A stretch of DNA of 47,238 bases, from assembly GCA_028718985.1 (NCBI GenBank), contig JAQUKQ010000011.1:1-47238 (forward strand). Reading direction: 5' to 3'. Origin of the DNA: Desulfobulbaceae bacterium. Its GTDB lineage: Bacteria > Desulfobacterota > Desulfobulbia > Desulfobulbales > VMSU01. Position numbers and translations under genes: made by a program. Positions 15,762-23,360 of this stretch are shown piece after piece. The stretch's first letter is position 1; each line of letters starts with the position of its first letter. The notes under the pieces are model-generated. The model was not told the origin of the DNA, did not search any database, and saw only the letters and a list, made by a program, of their open reading frames with translations.

Positions 15762-16879
15762 GTGCGACACTTGTTCCGGAAGGTTGGGTTAAAGAAACAT
15801 TCTGTAAGGCCGTCACAAGGTTAAAAAATAATACTGGAAAGTTAAAGGCTTCAAAGTATCTACAAGATGGTCAGCTTCCGGTGGTTGATCAGGGGCAATC
15901 ACTTATTGTTGGTTATTCTAACGACAAAAGTAGTTCCTTTAAAGGACCTTATCCTGTAATTGTATTTGGCGATCATACACGCAATGTGAAATTTATAGAT
16001 TTTGAGTTTGTTGTTGGGGCTGATGGGGTTGTTTTGTTGCGACCAACTGATGAAACAAAGCTTGATTCATCTTTTTTGTTCTATTGGTTAAAGTACGTAC
16101 CATTGCATAATTTGGGATACAGTAGACACTATAAGCTTCTAAAAGAAAAGAGCATCATTTTCCCAGAAGATGTTACAGTGCAACGCAGAATAGTGGAACT
16201 GATAGGAAAATTAACCATTCGCGCCGATGATGCGCTGAGAGTATCTGCCGAACGTGAAATAGAGCTGGACACTTTGCTGCAGTCACTTTACAGCCGAATG
16301 ATAGAGGAGTCTGATTGGAAGCCTTTAGGAAAAGTGGCCTCATTGGTGCGCAGGGCAATCAGTACCAAATCTAATGAATCATATGAAGAAATGGGGGTGC
16401 GCAGTTTTGGGAAAGGGACATTCGTAAAGCCAGTCCTGACCGGTAAGCAGCTTGGCAATAAACGCATATACCGTATCCATGAAGGTGATCTTGTATTCAA
16501 TAATGTTTTTGCCTGGGAACGAGCAATTGCGGTCGCCAAGGCAGAAGATCATGGCCGGGTCGGTTCCCATAGATTTATTACTTACGTGCCTCATGAAAAA
16601 AAAGCGACATCTGAATTTCTCTGTCACCATTTTTTGAGTAAGCATGGCATAGAGGATATTCGGGCGGCCTCTCCCGGTTCTGCTGGAAGGAACCGCACAC
16701 TTGGCCTGAAGAAATTAGAAAAAATAAAGGTGCCTGTTCCAGACTACGATGAGCAAAAACGCTTCGCAGAGATAGCAAGGCGTCGGCAGCTTATTCAGTA
16801 TAAAACTACCGAAATAGCAGAGGAGGTGAAGGCTTTCTCTGCCGCATTAATCGCAAAGGCTTTTCGTGGTGAGTTGTAA
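15758..16879 (+). CDS. hsdS: type I restriction-modification specificity subunit S
   Basis: The 373-residue HsdS carries two target recognition domains. TRD1 (about 1-165) contains LPVVDQGQSLIVGYSNDK and FGDHTRNVKF. TRD2 (about 190-360) contains IHEGDLVFNNVFAWE and KVPVPDYDEQKRF. Conserved helical regions (about 165-190 and 345-373) space the half-sites and bind HsdM; the protein ends with the family-typical AKAFRGEL. It decides which bipartite sequence is methylated or cut; the target cannot be read from sequence. The start overlaps the hsdM stop by four bases and its stop shares one base with the next start (TAATG). Confidence 0.93.
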   Translation: MSATLVPEGWVKETFCKAVTRLKNNTGKLKASKYLQDGQLPVVDQGQSLIVGYSNDKSSSFKGPYPVIVFGDHTRNVKFIDFEFVVGADGVVLLRPTDETKLDSSFLFYWLKYVPLHNLGYSRHYKLLKEKSIIFPEDVTVQRRIVELIGKLTIRADDALRVSAEREIELDTLLQSLYSRMIEESDWKPLGKVASLVRRAISTKSNESYEEMGVRSFGKGTFVKPVLTGKQLGNKRIYRIHEGDLVFNNVFAWERAIAVAKAEDHGRVGSHRFITYVPHEKKATSEFLCHHFLSKHGIEDIRAASPGSAGRNRTLGLKKLEKIKVPVPDYDEQKRFAEIARRRQLIQYKTTEIAEEVKAFSAALIAKAFRGEL

Positions 16880-17769
16880 TGGCCGTCATACAGGTGCCGA
16901 CCATCAATGACCATGCGCAGGATTTTGACCGGCTTTTTGACCTCTGGAACCGAGTGAATGGCGACTCCCTTGAGGTTGTTTTTGACTTTTCTTCTTGCAA
17001 TTTCATAAGACAAAACGGGGTGGCTTTTCTAGGCGGGTTAGCTCGGCTAATCCAATATCGCCAAGGCCGCGTAGACTTCAAATGGGGGACATTGCAACGA
17101 AATATCTTTACAAATCTTGCCCAAAATGGTTTTTTGGCCGCCTTCGGTTTTCCTAAATCTGCTTGGCTCGGAAACTCAATCCCCTATCGTGAAGATTCTT
17201 TCCAAGATAAAGACGCAGTAATAAATTATCTCAAAACGAGATGGATTGGTCATAAATGGGTCCAGGCTCATATAAGTGAAAGGCTGCAAGACTCGATGAT
17301 TGGGAAGGTCTGGGAGATTTATGCCAATGCATTCGAGCATGGGCAGTCTCCAACAGGCGTGTTCAGTTGTGGTCAGTACTATCCAGACCAACAAGAATTA
17401 AAGCTGACGGTTGTTGACTTCGGGATCGGAATTCCCGCCAAGGTCCGTTTACATTTTAGACATGACCCACGAGCCCTGCATATCTCTGCTTCAAACTGCC
17501 TACAATGGGCATTTAAGCGCGGACACTCGACCGGGACTGAAGGGATTAGCCGGGGAGTTGGGCTTGATCTATTGAAAGAGTTTGTTAAAATTAATAAGGG
17601 TGGGCTTGATCTGTTCAGCCATGAAGGTTGTGCTCGGGTCGATGAAAAAATCGACATGGTTGCAAACAGAACCTCCTTTTTTGAGGGGACGCTTGTCAAT
17701 ATAACTTTGAAATGTGATGAATCTTTTTATCACTTTTCCGATGAGACTGTTGAAGGGCCGCTTTTTTAG
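16879..17769 (+). CDS. STAS-like / GHKL-ATPase fusion protein
   Basis: The 296-residue protein joins two domains. The N-terminal part (about 15-90) has VVFDFSSCNFIRQNGVAFLG, which reads like a STAS fold. The C-terminal part (about 120-285) is a GHKL/HATPase_c domain: N box E146-IYA-N150-AFEHG, G1 box D180-FGIGIP, and a G2-like GTEGISRGVGLDLL. No histidine-phosphorylation domain is present, so it resembles anti-sigma-type kinases rather than sensor kinases. It starts on the last base of hsdS and is followed by a STAS-like protein and a PIN nuclease. The layout suggests a switch that senses something and controls the nuclease; that role is inference. Confidence 0.82.
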   Translation: MAVIQVPTINDHAQDFDRLFDLWNRVNGDSLEVVFDFSSCNFIRQNGVAFLGGLARLIQYRQGRVDFKWGTLQRNIFTNLAQNGFLAAFGFPKSAWLGNSIPYREDSFQDKDAVINYLKTRWIGHKWVQAHISERLQDSMIGKVWEIYANAFEHGQSPTGVFSCGQYYPDQQELKLTVVDFGIGIPAKVRLHFRHDPRALHISASNCLQWAFKRGHSTGTEGISRGVGLDLLKEFVKINKGGLDLFSHEGCARVDEKIDMVANRTSFFEGTLVNITLKCDESFYHFSDETVEGPLF

Positions 17770-17786
17770 GTTAAAAAGGGAACAGC

Positions 17787-18137
17787 GTGAAGATAATAAT
17801 AATTAATGAAAAGATTGGGGCGAATTGTATCACTCTTGAGGATGGGCAACAGATTTATGATGCCATATATCCCGAGTTGAGCGCAGGCAAGCCGGTAGAA
17901 CTTGACTTTGATAAGGTGAAAATTTTTGCATCGCCTTTTTTTAATTCTGCTATCGGACGTCTGCTCAAGGATATTGAACCTGATGCCCTGAACCGGCTGC
18001 TTGTATTTAAAAACCTGAACCCTGACGGTATGGTTGTATTAAAACGGGTTATTGAAAACTCGAAACAGTATTATAGCAATGAAAATACCCGTAAGACTAT
18101 TGATGAAATTTTACTAGCACAGGGTGAGGATCAATAA
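17787..18137 (+). CDS. STAS-like DUF4325-type protein
   Basis: The 116-residue protein starts with GTG after AAGGGA. Its centre reads PVELDFDKVKIFASPFFNSA, followed by IGRLLKDIEP, the pattern of DUF4325 STAS-like proteins in which a beta strand ends at a Ser/Thr-rich turn. Such proteins are commonly encoded next to GHKL ATPases like the upstream gene. By analogy with STAS anti-anti-sigma factors it may be the binding partner or phosphorylation target of the ATPase. Its stop shares one base with the next start (TAATG), so it is translationally coupled to the PIN gene. Confidence 0.78.
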   Translation: MKIIIINEKIGANCITLEDGQQIYDAIYPELSAGKPVELDFDKVKIFASPFFNSAIGRLLKDIEPDALNRLLVFKNLNPDGMVVLKRVIENSKQYYSNENTRKTIDEILLAQGEDQ

Positions 18138-18751
18138 TGTCAGTCAACTACACTGTCCAGGCGAATGTTATTGATATCCGGCATGATACACCAAAGCCTG
18201 AAGATGTATTTCTGGTTGACACTAATGTTTGGTATTGGATGACGTATACCAAGGCCAGCCAAACCGCTCGCCCGTATCAGATTAGGGATTATCCTTCTTA
18301 TATCGGTAGAGCCCTTTCTACAAGGAGTCAGCTTTGCAAATGTGGTCTGTCTTTAGAAGAGTTGTCTCATCGTATAGAAAAGACGGAGTATGATATTTTT
18401 GCCCGTACTCAAAGCACAATACGGCCAAAGGAATACCGGCACAATTTTCCGGCGGAACGCCTTAGTGTAGTAACAGAGATTCAGGCTGCTTGGGGTCAAG
18501 TAAAATCAATGGCCAAAGCGGTAGATGTCACCATCGACATGGATTCAACGGACAGAGCGTTAACAAGGATGGCAAGTGATCCACTTGACGGGTATGACCT
18601 GTTTATTCTTGAGGCGCTTTCACAGGCCGGCATTGTCAACGTGATAACTGATGACGGCGATTATGCCATTATTCCTGGCATACAGCTATTTACTGCGAAT
18701 AACAATGTAATTGAGTCCGCAAGAAAACAAGGCAGGCTGATCGGAAGGTAG
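18137..18751 (+). CDS. PIN-domain nuclease
   Basis: The 204-residue protein has PIN-fold acidic signatures in order: D28 in FLVDTNVWYWM, a candidate Glu in GLSLEELSHRIE, D154 in DPLDGYDLFILEA and D172-D173-x-D175 in ITDDGDYAIIP. PIN proteins are metal-dependent RNases and often toxins. This one is longer than VapC toxins (about 130 residues) and has no VapB-type antitoxin beside it. It is the last gene of the restriction operon and is coupled to the DUF4325 gene, so the STAS/ATPase pair is the likely controller. Cleavage target unknown. The gene-free tail of the island follows. Confidence 0.82.
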   Translation: MSVNYTVQANVIDIRHDTPKPEDVFLVDTNVWYWMTYTKASQTARPYQIRDYPSYIGRALSTRSQLCKCGLSLEELSHRIEKTEYDIFARTQSTIRPKEYRHNFPAERLSVVTEIQAAWGQVKSMAKAVDVTIDMDSTDRALTRMASDPLDGYDLFILEALSQAGIVNVITDDGDYAIIPGIQLFTANNNVIESARKQGRLIGR

Positions 18752-18935
18752 TCGGCAGAAAGACGCACTGTCCATTTGCCGCTATTTCCTTTGGAAGGGG
18801 TTTGAGCGGTACTGAAGCGTTGAAGGATAGGGGTTATAGTTGCCCATCTCGGTAGGTGCACAGAGGACCGCCGGGCAAACAACACCCGTGCTAGAGGTAC
18901 TTCACGGAGTCCAGCCAGCCTCCCCCGCCCTAAAA

Positions 18936-19032
18936 AAGCCCACCCCCTAGCTGTAGTTATCCAGTGCAGCGTTGGCCCTTTGCATTCAGGTTTCATCGAC
19001 CACCAACGCCAGAGCTAGCAGGGGGCGGGCTT
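18936..19032. repeat. long imperfect hairpin, 97 nt
   Basis: AAGCCCACCCCCTAGCT (18936-18952) pairs with AGCTAGCAGGGGGCGGGCTT (19013-19032) with small bulges. Inside it GCGTTGG (18969-18975) pairs with CCAACGC (19003-19009). It could be a structured RNA, a folded single-strand recombination site or a terminator of the PIN operon read-through. No assignment is possible. Confidence 0.5.
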
Positions 19033-19215
19033 CGGGCGTAGTCGCTGGGCATAGATGCGCGTTTGTGTTTTTGGAAGGTACTTTACGTCGGACAAACGGC
19101 AAGCGGCTTCCAGTCGCCCTTTAAATTCATCGGTACGGCGCTGTCCCACGCCAACTTCATCAGAAGGCGGTGTCTGTCATGCCTTTTGCACGAATGTTCC
19201 GGGTAGAGGGCACCC

Positions 19216-19281
19216 CGCATAATTCCGCATTATGTTTAATGTGACACGGCACCCATTCAAACATAATGCGGAAATTATGCG
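19216..19281. repeat. 22/23-bp near-perfect inverted repeat
   Basis: The left arm (19216-19237) starts CGCATAATTCCGCATTATG and the right arm (19259-19281) is its reverse complement with a single extra base, separated by 21 bp. Each arm itself holds two half-palindromic CGCATAAT/CGCATTATG motifs. This architecture fits a recombinase core site or the facing ends of a small mobile unit. Confidence 0.7.
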
Positions 19282-19824
19282 ATATCGCAAAAGTCACGCC
19301 ATCCACCGCCTAACAGTGCACATCAAGGCATCTCCGTCCTTCGTGGGTCATTCCGCTGTCATGGTGTTTGCCGTGGTCGCGGCTTACCCGTGTACGGCTG
19401 GGACTCCACGCCCCGCAACCACCACGCCAGCTATCAGCGGTTCGGGCGTCGGGGCTCTATCCACGGCAAACAGTTTGAACAGAGCCGAAGCAACGGCACC
19501 CTTGCGTGGTTCAGCGCAGGCCAGGATTCGGCTCTCATCAAGTTACCGGCCCAAAGAAGTGGCCGCTCCGCTCTGCGCAGGTTCTCCCGCATCTCTTCCC
19601 CGCCTCCAGCGCCGAAATACTGGCGCACCCTCAGCCGTTCTGCCGAGTGGCCGTTAGCTGCACCTCTGGCCCGTTTCGCCACGCTGTTCGCACCCGCCAA
19701 ATTCACACGGTGAAGCATTGTGTGAATTCTGACCGGGTACTCTCAGAGTGGCCAGCCCTTTGTTTCATTGCGCTGGGTTGGCGTCCTGATCTTGTCGGCC
19801 GAGTCCATGGTTAGCGCTAACGGC

Positions 19825-19867
19825 AAAAAAAAAGCCCGCTTCCCCTTTTTAAGAGGGGCGGGCTTTT
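19825..19867. terminator. bidirectional terminator-like hairpin
   Basis: AAAAGCCCG with TTCCCCTT (19830-19848) pairs with AAGAGGGGCGGGCTTTT (19851-19867). T-runs occur on both strands and the longer one (nine) on the minus strand. It could block transcription entering or leaving the island's right end. Confidence 0.65.
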
Positions 19868-19997
19868 GCCAAGAGCGGGGCAACGATGCCCAAGTTTCAA
19901 AACACGGGGAATTTTTTTAAGGCGAGTACCGGGTGCAATGACGATGGCCGGGCTGAAAGGGATAGTCGTCATCGGGGCAAGATTTTCTTTTCTGAAT

Positions 19998-20040
19998 TGC
20001 GGGGAACAAGACCGGGTGCGGGGAATAGCGCGGGGAATGA
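19998..20040. repeat. right arm-type sites of the element integrase
   Basis: TGCGGGGAAC (19998-20007), TGCGGGGAAT (20017-20026) and CGCGGGGAAT (20029-20038) form a cluster just inside the right 63-nt repeat. The block 20016-20040 matches 6335-6359 at 24 of 25 positions. Confidence 0.65.
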
Positions 20041-20053
20041 TGTTCTTGGGCAC

Positions 20054-20083
20054 AAAAAAAGGGATTCAGATATTCTCTGAATC

Positions 20084-20085
<2 letters not shown>
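20054..20085 (-). terminator. terminator downstream of intact tRNA-fMet
   Basis: GGGATTCAGA (20061-20070) and TCTGAATCCC (20076-20085) form a perfect 10-bp stem with a 5-nt loop, followed by T-run on the minus strand. It lies 13 bp past the tRNA 3' end and almost entirely outside the 63-nt repeat on the element side, so the element appears to have brought it along. Confidence 0.88.
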
Positions 20086-20175
<90 letters not shown>

Positions 20176-20188
20176 TCACGATTCGCAC

Positions 20189-20216
20189 ACTATAGCCGTT
20201 CGGCAGGAGAAGTCAA
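20189..20216 (-). promoter_or_regulatory. sigma-70 promoter of tRNA-fMet
   Basis: On the minus strand TTGACT (20216-20211) and TATAGT (20194-20189) are spaced 16 bp, with the -10 box 13 bp before the tRNA 5' end. Both boxes match consensus at five of six positions, and the position is right for the tRNA. Confidence 0.8.
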
Positions 20217-20219
20217 GGG

Positions 20220-20663
20220 TTAAGGTTGTTGGGTGATGATATTTTGTAAACGTCTGTAAACATCTTCTGGGAACTTTACGAGTCGTCCCGCGCGGTTGAC
20301 TACGGCGTGAACAGTGAAGCCCTTGACTAGAAGTTTCTGGTCGGACTCCCTGAAAATCGTGTAGTTGAATTTGCAGGAGACAGACTTCAGTTCTACGAGC
20401 GCCGTGCGGATGTTTAACAGGTCGTCATAAGCAGCAGAGGCTTTGTAGCGGAGGTAGGACTCGACTACCGGCATGATGAATCCCTGGTCCTCAAGGTCGC
20501 GATAGGTGCAACAGCGATCTCTCATCAGTTCGGTGCGACCGTGCTCGAAGTAGCGGAGGTAGTTGGCGTAGTATACGACACCACCAGAATCGGTGTCGCC
20601 GTACAGTACTCGCCATTGGCACTGATGTGCTGTCTCCGGGGTCTCGATTTTTCCAGGTTTCAT
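20220..20663 (-). CDS. ybgC: acyl-CoA thioesterase, YbgC/4-hydroxybenzoyl-CoA thioesterase family
   Basis: The 147-residue hotdog-fold protein has the hallmark YGDTDSGGVVYYANYLRYFE, whose Asp is the family's active-site residue, followed by RTELMRD. YbgC proteins hydrolyse short acyl-CoA or acyl-ACP thioesters and are often found with the Tol-Pal envelope system; here the neighbour is amino acid metabolism instead. The ATG at 20663 overlaps the apgM-like stop (ATGA), which decides the start over the longer frame reaching to 20720. It is the last gene of the hom operon. The exact substrate is unknown. Confidence 0.88.
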   Translation of the reverse strand: MKPGKIETPETAHQCQWRVLYGDTDSGGVVYYANYLRYFEHGRTELMRDRCCTYRDLEDQGFIMPVVESYLRYKASAAYDDLLNIRTALVELKSVSCKFNYTIFRESDQKLLVKGFTVHAVVNRAGRLVKFPEDVYRRLQNIITQQP

Positions 20664-21871
20664 CGGGCGTCTGGCAGGTGCAGCAAGGCCTTGAAGAACT
20701 CTTCGCCACTGTTGAGGCACGAGCCTGAGTCATTGGCGTTTTGTTCGCTGTAGTTCAGGTTGCTCCCCGGAAGTTCGCTGGTCGAGTCGAAGAGGATAAT
20801 AGGTACCGGGTGAGCGGCATGGGTTTTAAGCGCGATGGGGGTGTAGTGGTCGCAGGTGATGGCGAGTCGGAAATCGGTTCCTGCCAGGCCTGCGATAATG
20901 GGCCTGACAATCAGCGCATCGAAATCTTCAATGGCGCGGATTTTTTCTTGGATCAGACCTTGATGCCCTGCCTCGTCCGGCGCTTCGATATGGACAAAGA
21001 CCAGATCGTGATCTCGTAGTGCATGTAGGGCAGCCTCGGCCTTTCCTTGGTAGTTGGTGTCAAGGTAGCCGGTGGCACCTGGAACATTGATTACCTCCAT
21101 GCCGGCATAGACAGCCATGCCTTTCAGGAGGTCAACCGCTGAAATGAGGGCGCCACTGATGCCGAAGCGTTGTTGCAAGGTTGGCAGGCTTGGTGCTTTG
21201 CCTTCACCCCACAGCCAGATGGCGCTCGCCGGGTTCTTGCCTGCCTTGACCCGCGCCAGGTTGATGGGGTGCTGAGCGAGAATTTCGGACGATTGTCGGA
21301 CGAGAGGCCCAAAGATAGGGTCAGCCAGGTAGGCCTGCCAGTAGCGAGAAACATCGGTGCCGGTATGGTCGTGGGGTGGGACGGTGACAAGATCTCCTGT
21401 TTTCTGTCCCACCACCAGCAAGTGGCGATAGCTGACCCCTGGGTAAAAGGTCAAGCCCTTCCCGTTGAGTTCAGTCGCTAAAGAGGCGATGATGGCGCTG
21501 GCCTCGTTTGTAGAGATATGGCCGGCGCTGTAGTCGACCATGTTTGCCTGCTCTGCTCCGGTAAAATTCAGGGTGACCAGGTTGCAGCGGTAGGCGATAT
21601 CCTCTTTTGCCAATGCGACATGCATGCTTGCCGCTTCCAGTGGGGCGCGGCCGGTATAATACCCCTCGGGGTTATAGCCAAGCAGGGAGAGATTGGCGAC
21701 ATCGCTACCAGGGGCCATGCCATCGGGAACCGTCTTGACGGTATACAGTTGTCCGCGGTTGGCGAGGGCATCGATGTTGGGTGTGGTGGCGGCTTCAAGC
21801 GGGGTCTTCCCCCCTAACTCGGGTAAGGGGTAATCCGCCATGCCGTCACTGACCAGGATGATATATTTCAT
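20660..21871 (-). CDS. ApgM-like (phosphoglycerate mutase-like) protein, candidate homoserine kinase
   Basis: The 403-residue alkaline-phosphatase-superfamily enzyme begins MKYIILVSDGMADYPLPELG with the metal-binding Asp of archaeal-type cofactor-independent phosphoglycerate mutases (ApgM). Further family signatures are GSDVANLSLLGYNP, with the nucleophile Ser region, HIEAPDEAGHQG and TCDHYTPIALKTHAAHP, which supply metal-binding Asp and His. It lies 20 bp behind hom. From memory, ApgM-like proteins beside threonine-pathway genes have been shown to act as homoserine kinases in bacteria lacking ThrB. That function fits this context better than glycolysis, though mutase activity is not excluded. 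AAGGG precedes the ATG. Confidence 0.85.
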   Translation of the reverse strand: MKYIILVSDGMADYPLPELGGKTPLEAATTPNIDALANRGQLYTVKTVPDGMAPGSDVANLSLLGYNPEGYYTGRAPLEAASMHVALAKEDIAYRCNLVTLNFTGAEQANMVDYSAGHISTNEASAIIASLATELNGKGLTFYPGVSYRHLLVVGQKTGDLVTVPPHDHTGTDVSRYWQAYLADPIFGPLVRQSSEILAQHPINLARVKAGKNPASAIWLWGEGKAPSLPTLQQRFGISGALISAVDLLKGMAVYAGMEVINVPGATGYLDTNYQGKAEAALHALRDHDLVFVHIEAPDEAGHQGLIQEKIRAIEDFDALIVRPIIAGLAGTDFRLAITCDHYTPIALKTHAAHPVPIILFDSTSELPGSNLNYSEQNANDSGSCLNSGEEFFKALLHLPDAR

Positions 21872-21891
21872 AACCCTTATTCGTTACGGTT

Positions 21892-23190
21892 CTAGTTCAG
21901 GATGCGGATGGTCACGGTTTTTTCGGTGACGATGGAGAGGGAGTCAATTTCGCTGATGGCTTCGATCACCGCTTTCTCCTGTGCATCGTGGGTTCTGATC
22001 ACAACTGGTACCGAGCCTTCATCGCGGCGTTTCTTCTGAATGACAGATTCGATACTGATGCCATTTTTCCCTAAGATGCCAGCAATGCTTGCCAGGACAC
22101 CGGGTTTATCGACAGCGGATATCCTAAAGTAGTACGGGCCGGAGATTTTCGCCATTGGGGTGATGACGCAGTCTTTGATCTCCGATGGCAGATAGGCAAG
22201 GCTTGGCACCCTGTTCAAGCAGTTAAAGGCGACATTTCTGGCGATATCGACAATGTCGGCGACAACGGCGCTGCCGGTTGGCATTTTACCTGCTCCTTGG
22301 CCGTAAAGAAGGACGTCGCCCACCATGTCGCCGTTAAAGTTGATGCCGTTCATCGCCCCGTTGATGTTAGCCAGCAGGTGCGTCTCCGGGACCATGGTTG
22401 GGTGTACCCGAGCCTCGATATGATCGCCGTGATTGCGGCTGATGGCTAGCAGCTTGATCCGACAGCCGAACTGTTTCGCAAACTCTATGTCAATCGGCTT
22501 GATGCGCGAAATGCCTTCGATGGAGACATCTTCCAGGCGGATGTTGATGCCATAGGCCATGATCATCAATATCACCAGCTTGTGGGCGGTATCGATGCCT
22601 TCGATGTCATAGGTGGGGTCGGCCTCGGCGTAGCCCTTGGCTTGGGCGTCTTTCAGTACCGTGTCAAAGGGCAGCCCATGATCGGTCATTTGGCTCAGGA
22701 TGAAATTTGCAGTGCCGTTCATGATGCCCATGATCGACTGAATGGTGTTGGCTGCCAGTCCCTCTTTCAAGGCTTTGATGACCGGGATGCCGCCGCCAAC
22801 CGAGGCCTCGAAGCCAACTTCAACCCCCTTGCGGGTGGCGGCTTCGAAGATCTGTCGGCCATGGGTGGAGAACAGGGCCTTGTTGGCCGAAACAACGTGC
22901 TTGCCTGCTTCGATGGCCTTCAGGATAAAGGTCTTGGCTGGCTCGATGCCACCAATCAATTCTACTACAATGTCAATATCGGGATCGTTGAAGATATCGT
23001 CAGCGTTCTTGGTCAAGGTGCAGCCGCTGAACTTTTGCGGTAGCGCGGTAGTCATGATGTCTGCTACCGTTTTCAAATTGATAACCAGATTCGTCTTGCG
23101 ACTGAGATTCTTGGCCTGGGCCAGCAGAACTTCTGCCGTACCGCTGCCAACCGTGCCAAAGCCGATGATGCCAACATTGATTGTTTTCAT
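21892..23190 (-). CDS. hom: homoserine dehydrogenase with ACT domain
   Basis: The 432-residue enzyme reduces aspartate semialdehyde to homoserine, the branch step toward threonine and methionine. The N-terminal Rossmann motif is GIIGFGTVGSGTAEVL. GIMNGTANFILSQM and GYAEADPTYDIEGIDTAHK are homoserine dehydrogenase signatures with the catalytic Asp/Lys region. A C-terminal ACT domain (about 350-432, PYYFRISAVDKPGVLASIAG) suggests threonine feedback control. Length is typical for the ACT-containing monofunctional form. It heads the hom - apgM-like - ybgC operon. Confidence 0.96.
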   Translation of the reverse strand: MKTINVGIIGFGTVGSGTAEVLLAQAKNLSRKTNLVINLKTVADIMTTALPQKFSGCTLTKNADDIFNDPDIDIVVELIGGIEPAKTFILKAIEAGKHVVSANKALFSTHGRQIFEAATRKGVEVGFEASVGGGIPVIKALKEGLAANTIQSIMGIMNGTANFILSQMTDHGLPFDTVLKDAQAKGYAEADPTYDIEGIDTAHKLVILMIMAYGINIRLEDVSIEGISRIKPIDIEFAKQFGCRIKLLAISRNHGDHIEARVHPTMVPETHLLANINGAMNGINFNGDMVGDVLLYGQGAGKMPTGSAVVADIVDIARNVAFNCLNRVPSLAYLPSEIKDCVITPMAKISGPYYFRISAVDKPGVLASIAGILGKNGISIESVIQKKRRDEGSVPVVIRTHDAQEKAVIEAISEIDSLSIVTEKTVTIRILN

Positions 23191-23360
23191 GATTTTTTTG
23201 CCTGTGCGTAATGTCTTTGGGGTTCTGTAGACGTAAGTCTGACGATAAAAAGAGCTTAGAATTACCCTCTTTATTCTTTGATGTCAAAGGAAATACGGTG
23301 CTTTTTTGCTGAAGCCCTTCTGCCTAAAGAGGGGTGCTGCCGGGCCTCCTGTCCTGCTTG

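Larger units (their letters stand above)
18752..20053. other. 1.3-kb gene-free, repeat-rich tail of the island
   Basis: I find no credible gene here. Open frames on both strands (for example 19232-19657 + and 19434-19718 -) are rich in Arg, Pro, Ser and Ala, lack ribosome sites and show no family motifs, as expected of G/C-rich noncoding DNA. What can be seen is structural: a long hairpin at 18936-19032, a 22/23-bp inverted repeat at 19216-19281, a 12-bp palindrome GTTAGCGCTAAC at 19810-19821, a terminator-like hairpin at 19825-19867 and integrase arm sites near the right end. Confidence 0.6.

Noticed and set aside
18661-18996. 111-codon minus-strand frame in the island tail
   Set aside because: It runs into the PIN gene, has low-complexity composition and no ribosome site.
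18752-20053. retron, group II intron or CRISPR array in the gene-free tail
   Set aside because: No reverse transcriptase, no regularly spaced direct repeats and no cas genes; only isolated inverted repeats are present.
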